DNA from: an uncultured Rhodanobacter sp.
Lineage (GTDB): Bacteria; Pseudomonadota; Gammaproteobacteria; Xanthomonadales; Rhodanobacteraceae
NCBI GenBank assembly: GCA_937906285.1
Contig: CALCWL010000079.1
Coordinates: 1 to 11,711, forward strand
Direction: 5' to 3'
Length of the DNA: 11,711 nt
Positions 7,829 through 11,711 of this stretch are shown here, piece after piece (positions within the stretch are counted from its first letter, which is position 1; each line of letters opens with the position of its first letter). The notes beneath the pieces are model-generated. The model ran no database searches and was not told where the DNA came from. It saw nothing but the letters and a program-made list of their open reading frames with translations. The position numbers were made by a program, and so were the translations under genes.

Positions 7829-7998
7829 CGCGGGAGTGTCTCCGGTGAGAGTCGAAGTCGGCGGTCAGACGGCGGCGGTGGAGCGGGTGCCGGGCGGGAG
7901 CCGCATCGCGACGAGTGTGCCTGCGCACGAGTGAAACTGGTGCAAAAGGCGCGTCGCGATCAGCGCCAGGGCAGCGGCATCGCGCGCATGCACGGCGT
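7829..7998. other. Non-coding gap upstream of zwf
   Basis: This 170-bp stretch separates the clc stop from the zwf start and is where the promoter of the sugar-phosphate operon should lie. It has a local less GC-rich patch around 7931-7948 containing TTTTGCACC and AGTTTCAC on the minus strand. I found no convincing -35/-10 pair. An inverted repeat (7905-7913 with 7952-7960) spans the patch. A 42-codon GTG frame crosses the gap but lacks any coding support. Confidence 0.5.
7905..7960. repeat. 9-bp perfect inverted repeat before zwf
   Basis: ATCGCGACG at 7905-7913 is exactly complementary to CGTCGCGAT at 7952-7960, with 38 nt between. The enclosed segment includes a shorter imperfect palindrome (GTGTGC and GCGCAC) and the least GC-rich bases of the gap. 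It could be a two-site operator, a hairpin in the zwf leader or clc 3' end, or a chance match in GC-rich DNA. No U-tract follows in the minus-strand transcript, so it does not look like a standard intrinsic terminator. Confidence 0.4.
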
Positions 7999-9369
7999 TC
8001 AGGGCAAACGCTCGTCGTCGCGTCGTCCCAGCTGGCGTCGTCGCCTGGTCCACCAGCGCAGCAGGCCATACGACAGACGCACCTTTTCCTGCCCCACCGG
8101 CAGGTCGGCGCGGGCGAAGATCCACGACGACTTGCTGAAGGCGATCTGCTGCGCCGGGTACACGCTGCGATGACCGATGATGAGATACGCCGCCACGCAG
8201 GCACCGGCCACGTACAGGGTCGAATCCGCGCCGAACAGTTCCACGCCCATCAGGATCGCCGCGATCGGCGCATTGGAGGCCGAGGCCACCACCGCCACCA
8301 GTCCCACCGCCGCGCCGAGTGCAGGCGCCAGCCCCAGCGCCGGGGCGAAGGCGCCGCCCAGCACGGCGCCGATCACGAACTGCGGGGTGACGATGCCGCC
8401 GTAGAAACCCGAACCGAGGGTGATCGCCACCAGCAGCGTCTTCCACAGGAAACCCAGGGTCGGCATCGACTGTCCGTCCAGCGCGCGTTCCATCAGCGGC
8501 AGGCTGAGCCCGAGATAATCCGTCGGCAGTACCAGCAGCAGCAGCGCCAGCACCACCGCGCCGAGCATCGGCAGCAGCGGCGGCCACAGCGCATGGCGCT
8601 CGCGCAGCCTGGTGAAGGCGCGGCGGATGGTCTGCAGCAGTTCGACGAACACCCACGCCGCCGCGCCGCAGAGGATGCCGATCAGCACCGTCTTCAAGAA
8701 CAGCAGCTCGGTGAAATCGCCGACGAAGGCGATGTGGTAGGCCGGATACGGCACGCCGAGCGCCTTGCTGACCTCGAACGCGGTGACCCCGGCGACGATG
8801 CCGGGAAACAGGAAGTCGTGGCGGATGCGCCCGATCGCCAGCATCTCCACGCCGTAGATCGCCCCGGCGATCGGGGTGCCGAACACGCTGGCGAAACCGG
8901 CGCTCACGCCGCAGGCCAGCAGTCGCTTGCGCAGTTCCGGGTTCAGGTGCAGCACCCGGCCGATGCCCGCGGCGAGACTGGCGCCGAGGTGCGAGCACGG
9001 TCCTTCCTTGCCAGCCGAGCCGCCGCAGCCGAGCGTGATCAGCGCCGCCACCGGCTTGATCCACAAGGTGCGGAACGGCATCTTGCCGTGCTGCTCGTTG
9101 ACCGCCACGATCGGCGAATCGTCGAAGTGGCTGCGCCGCAGGCGATAGCCGTAATGCAGCAGCAGGCCGTTGGCCAGGCCGCCGGCCAGCAGCAGGCCGG
9201 CCTGCGCCCACCACGAGATCGCGTAGGTGTGCCCGGAGGTAGCGAACAGCGCACGCAGGAACAGGCTGCAGCCCACCCCGATCACCGCGCCGGTGACGAT
9301 CGACAGCACCAGCCACTGCAGCACCGTCGCCAGCATCACGAGCGGTTCGGCGAGGCGGAGGCGGGGCAT
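7999..9369 (-). CDS. CLC-family anion channel or H+/anion antiporter
   Basis: A 456-residue inner-membrane protein with the alternating hydrophobic segments of the CLC fold (for example about 17-40, 54-72, 150-175, 224-246, 264-282, 328-360 and 384-398). The gating-glutamate motif is GGSAGKEGP at 117-124 with Glu122. The helix-N region is GGIVTP at 324-329, corresponding to GIFAP. The inner tyrosine is probably Tyr404 in RSVYPAQ. The canonical GSGIP filter is absent: the equivalent region reads PFRTLWIKP, with Thr101 at the position that I align to the filter serine. Transport of chloride is the default guess, but nitrate or fluoride cannot be excluded. The basic C-terminus (TRRRRQLGRR) is short and carries no CBS domains. 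Start ATG 9369 has no visible Shine-Dalgarno, but no ATG, GTG or TTG lies in frame back to the peptidase stop. It is separate from both neighbours, with 104 bp upstream and 170 bp downstream. Confidence 0.9.
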   Translation of the reverse strand: MPRLRLAEPLVMLATVLQWLVLSIVTGAVIGVGCSLFLRALFATSGHTYAISWWAQAGLLLAGGLANGLLLHYGYRLRRSHFDDSPIVAVNEQHGKMPFRTLWIKPVAALITLGCGGSAGKEGPCSHLGASLAAGIGRVLHLNPELRKRLLACGVSAGFASVFGTPIAGAIYGVEMLAIGRIRHDFLFPGIVAGVTAFEVSKALGVPYPAYHIAFVGDFTELLFLKTVLIGILCGAAAWVFVELLQTIRRAFTRLRERHALWPPLLPMLGAVVLALLLLVLPTDYLGLSLPLMERALDGQSMPTLGFLWKTLLVAITLGSGFYGGIVTPQFVIGAVLGGAFAPALGLAPALGAAVGLVAVVASASNAPIAAILMGVELFGADSTLYVAGACVAAYLIIGHRSVYPAQQIAFSKSSWIFARADLPVGQEKVRLSYGLLRWWTRRRRQLGRRDDERLP

Positions 9370-9433
9370 CGGGCGATATCGGACAGGCAGGGAGACCGTC
9401 CATTGTAGCCCGCCGCGGCACGGTGCCCCGTGC

Positions 9434-9462
9434 CCACCGCCCGCCGCTCCGGCGGGCGGTGG
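9434..9462 (-). terminator. GC-rich hairpin after the S9 peptidase gene
   Basis: A perfect 13-bp stem (9434-9446 with 9450-9462) closes a 3-nt loop, starting 11 nt after the peptidase stop codon. A second, shorter hairpin (GGCACG and CGTGCC, 9417-9434) abuts it. There is no U-tract on the minus-strand side, so it fits a Rho-independent terminator only loosely. It may act as a weak terminator or a 3' stabiliser, as is common in high-GC genomes. It separates the peptidase transcript from clc. Confidence 0.55.
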
Positions 9463-9473
9463 CGCTCGGTACC

Positions 9474-11711
9474 TCAGTGCGCGCGCTCGCGCACCGGCTT
9501 CACGTAGGTATCGAACAACTCGTCGATGCGGCGGTATTCGTCGTACCAGGAATCGGCGTGGACAAAGCCGTGGCGCTCCATCGGGTACAGCGACATCCAG
9601 AAGTTCTTCTTGTGCAGTTCGATGAAGCGCTGGTACAGCCGGATCGTGTCGCTGGCCATCACGTTGTTGTCGATCAGGCCGTGCTGCATCAGCAGCGGGT
9701 CGCGCAGGTTGGCGGCGTACTCGATCGGCGAGCTGGTCTTGTACGCCTCGGGGTCGAGCTGCGGGTCGTTGAGGATGTTCGAGGTGTACTCGTGGTTGTA
9801 GCTGGTCCAGTCGGTGACCGGACGCTGCGCCGCGCCGGCGGCGAACTCGCCGGGCGCGCGCAGCAAGGCCATCTCGGTCATGAAGCCGCCGTAGCTGCCG
9901 CCGTAGAGGCCCACGCGCTGCGGATCGACACCGTGGTGCTTGACCAGCCACGCCTTGCCGTCGAGCAGGTCCTCCAGCTCGGGGTGGCCCATGTTGCGGT
10001 AGATCGCGGTGCGCCAGTCGCGGCCGTAGCCGGCGGAGCCGCGGTAGTCCATGTCCAGCACCACGTAGCCCTGCTGCACCAGCAGGTTGTTGAACATCTG
10101 CTCGCGGAAATACGGCGTGGCCTGCAGCGTCACGTCCTGCAGATAGCCCGCGCCATGGATGAAGATCACCGCCGGGCGCGAGGCCGGCGCGGCGGCCTCG
10201 TCGGCGGGGCCGTAGTACTTGGCATAGACCACCCCGGCGCCGTGCGAGGAGGGCACCTGGACGATCTTCGGCGCGATCCAGTCGTGCGCCAAGTAGGCGC
10301 TCTTCATGGTCTGGGTGAGCTCCTTCGTCGCGCCGCCGGCGGCATCCACCACCGCGAGCTGGTCGAACCGGTAAGGCGAGCCGTGCAGCACGGCCAGCTG
10401 CCGGTCGTCCGGCGACAGCACGAAACTTTCCACGCCCTGGAGCTGCGTCAGCCGGCTCAGCTCGCCGCCGGCCGAAGGCACGCGGTAGACGTCGTAGCTG
10501 TACGGCGCCACCTTGTTGGCCAGCACGTAGAACCACTGGCCGTCCTCGCTCAGCTGCGGCGCGCTGACCTCGAACTTGCCGGCGCCGGTGAGCGCTCGCG
10601 CCTTGCCGTCGAGCGGCTTGGCATACAGCCGCGAATAGCCGCTCTGCTCGCTCAGGTACCACAGCGTGCGGCCGTCCTTGAGCCAGCCGAAGTCGTTGAA
10701 GCTCCAGTTGATCCAGGCCGGGTCGGTCAGCCGGTGCTGGCTGACCAGCGCGTGCCGCGCGAAATCGACGCTGGCGATCCAGCGGTCCTTGTTGTCGATC
10801 GCGCGCAGCTGCACGGCCAGGTTGGCTCCGTCATCGCTCCACGCGAAGCCGCGGAAGTTCACCGTGACCGGCCGCACGTCGGGCGCCTTCAGCGCCTTCG
10901 CCTGCTCGCTCTTGCCGGCCTTCTCCAGCGCGGCCACCGTCTGCTTGCGCAAGGCGGCCAGCGGATCGGTGGTGATGCCGGGCAGCGTGTCGGTCGCCAG
11001 CTGGTAGCTCTGGTGCTGCGCCAGGTCCAGCAGCAGCAGCGACTGCGGCGCGGGATCGGCGCGGCCGACGTAGCTGCGCGCGCCTTCCGGCTCGGTGTAG
11101 CCGCTGTCGGTGACGTAGTGGTTGACCACCGAGGCCTTGCCGGCCTTGTATTGCTTGGGCTCGGTCACCAGCAGCAGCCAGCGGCCGTTCGGCGACAGCG
11201 TGCTGTCGACCGCCTTGATCTTGCCGCCCAGCCAGAACGGCCGCGGCGCGCGGCCGGCATCGGCCGCCTCCAGCGCCTGCGTGTGCTCGCGCACCGCCTC
11301 CTTGTCGGCCTTGATCGCGCGCAGGGTCTTGAACAGGTCCAGCTGCAGCTGGCCCAGCTCGTCGGGCTGCTTCGCCTGCGGGTCGTCGGCGAACTTCAGC
11401 TCGGCCACCGGCGCGCTGACGCCGCGGGCCAGGTCGTAGCGGTACCAGTCGGTGCCCGAGCGGTACTGCAGCGCGCGGCCGTCGGCGGAAAACTGCGGCG
11501 AGGATTCGCGCTGCGTGGTCTGCGTGACCTGCTGGCGCCGGCCGCTGCCGAGGTCGACCAGGAAGATGTCGCCGTGCAGGACGAAGGCGGCGTGCCGGTG
11601 CGCCCGGTCGAACACCGCCGGACCGTCGGCGCCGGCCATCGCCGCCGGGTCGAGCTTCACGCTGCTGCCGCTGGCCGGGTCGACGCGGTACAGGTCGCGC
11701 ACCGAGCTGCC
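9474..11711 (-). CDS. S9-family serine peptidase (prolyl oligopeptidase / DPP4-like), start outside window
   Basis: The visible 745 residues comprise most of a beta-propeller followed by an alpha/beta-hydrolase catalytic domain. The catalytic triad is readable: Ser in GGSYGG at about visible residue 606, Asp in HGLIDNN at about 681, and His in ERHGF at about 714. FIHGAGY (about 517-523) supplies the oxyanion region and YRGSAGYGRDW (about 556-566) is typical of DPP4-like S9 enzymes. Such enzymes release dipeptides, often after proline, or cut short peptides. Many in this group are secreted or periplasmic, but the N-terminus that would carry a signal peptide is not in the window. Two charged, probably helical insertions interrupt the propeller, near visible residues 112-152 and 250-275. 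The first visible codons continue the same frame with no stop, so the gene is truncated only by the window edge. A strong hairpin follows the stop. Confidence 0.93.
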   Translation of the reverse strand, partial: GSSVRDLYRVDPASGSSVKLDPAAMAGADGPAVFDRAHRHAAFVLHGDIFLVDLGSGRRQQVTQTTQRESSPQFSADGRALQYRSGTDWYRYDLARGVSAPVAELKFADDPQAKQPDELGQLQLDLFKTLRAIKADKEAVREHTQALEAADAGRAPRPFWLGGKIKAVDSTLSPNGRWLLLVTEPKQYKAGKASVVNHYVTDSGYTEPEGARSYVGRADPAPQSLLLLDLAQHQSYQLATDTLPGITTDPLAALRKQTVAALEKAGKSEQAKALKAPDVRPVTVNFRGFAWSDDGANLAVQLRAIDNKDRWIASVDFARHALVSQHRLTDPAWINWSFNDFGWLKDGRTLWYLSEQSGYSRLYAKPLDGKARALTGAGKFEVSAPQLSEDGQWFYVLANKVAPYSYDVYRVPSAGGELSRLTQLQGVESFVLSPDDRQLAVLHGSPYRFDQLAVVDAAGGATKELTQTMKSAYLAHDWIAPKIVQVPSSHGAGVVYAKYYGPADEAAAPASRPAVIFIHGAGYLQDVTLQATPYFREQMFNNLLVQQGYVVLDMDYRGSAGYGRDWRTAIYRNMGHPELEDLLDGKAWLVKHHGVDPQRVGLYGGSYGGFMTEMALLRAPGEFAAGAAQRPVTDWTSYNHEYTSNILNDPQLDPEAYKTSSPIEYAANLRDPLLMQHGLIDNNVMASDTIRLYQRFIELHKKNFWMSLYPMERHGFVHADSWYDEYRRIDELFDTYVKPVRERAH

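Noticed and set aside
7865..7996. Possible 42-residue leader peptide (GTG start) upstream of zwf
   Set aside because: There is no Shine-Dalgarno, it uses a GTG start, its composition looks random, and the frame is the tail of a shadow frame of clc.
6449..8173. 574-codon plus-strand open frame opposite zwf
   Set aside because: It is antisense to intact G6PDH, has low-complexity composition and no recognisable domain.
9402..9407. TACAAT on the minus strand as a -10 box for clc
   Set aside because: No -35-like hexamer occurs at 16-18 bp and there is no extended -10 TG. A single hexamer match is not enough.
7915..9408. 497-codon plus-strand open frame opposite clc
   Set aside because: It is rich in His, Gln, Arg and Ala as an antisense artefact of a membrane protein gene. 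No family is recognised.

Overview
The window is high-GC, gene-dense bacterial DNA in which every supported gene lies on the minus strand, so transcription runs right to left. Codon use, the protein types and a GTAG-type REP doublet between two genes suggest a gammaproteobacterium of the order Xanthomonadales, most likely Rhodanobacteraceae (Rhodanobacter, Dyella or a relative). This placement comes from recognising sequence style, not from a search, and is moderate at genus level.

Right end (11711 to 9474): the C-terminal part of an S9-family (prolyl oligopeptidase / DPP4-like) serine peptidase whose start lies outside the window. A strong GC hairpin follows its stop codon. Next (9369 to 7999) is a CLC-type anion channel or transporter with a non-canonical selectivity region. 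About 170 bp of non-coding DNA (7829-7998), containing a 9-bp inverted repeat, separates it from the main locus.

Main locus (7828 to 1): six consecutive genes of central sugar-phosphate metabolism, in transcription order zwf (glucose-6-phosphate dehydrogenase), a HAD-family phosphatase, tal (transaldolase), pgi (glucose-6-phosphate isomerase), pgm (phosphoglucomutase) and tkt (transketolase, cut by the left edge). zwf/HAD and tal/pgi each overlap by the 4-bp ATGA arrangement, and the other gaps are 48 to 119 bp, so a single operon is likely. A REP inverted pair lies between pgi and pgm and may uncouple the two halves.

Together the enzymes link glucose-1-phosphate, glucose-6-phosphate and fructose-6-phosphate (Pgm, Pgi), open the NADPH-producing oxidative branch (Zwf) and run the carbon rearrangements of the pentose phosphate pathway (Tal, Tkt). 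The usual partners 6-phosphogluconolactonase (pgl) and 6-phosphogluconate dehydrogenase (gnd) or the Entner-Doudoroff pair are not here. The one unassigned member, the HAD phosphatase, sits where pgl is often found. I saw no mobile element, CRISPR array, tRNA or rRNA, and no clearly novel defence or signalling system. The points worth a second look are the HAD enzyme, the REP pair, the inverted repeat before zwf and the atypical CLC protein.
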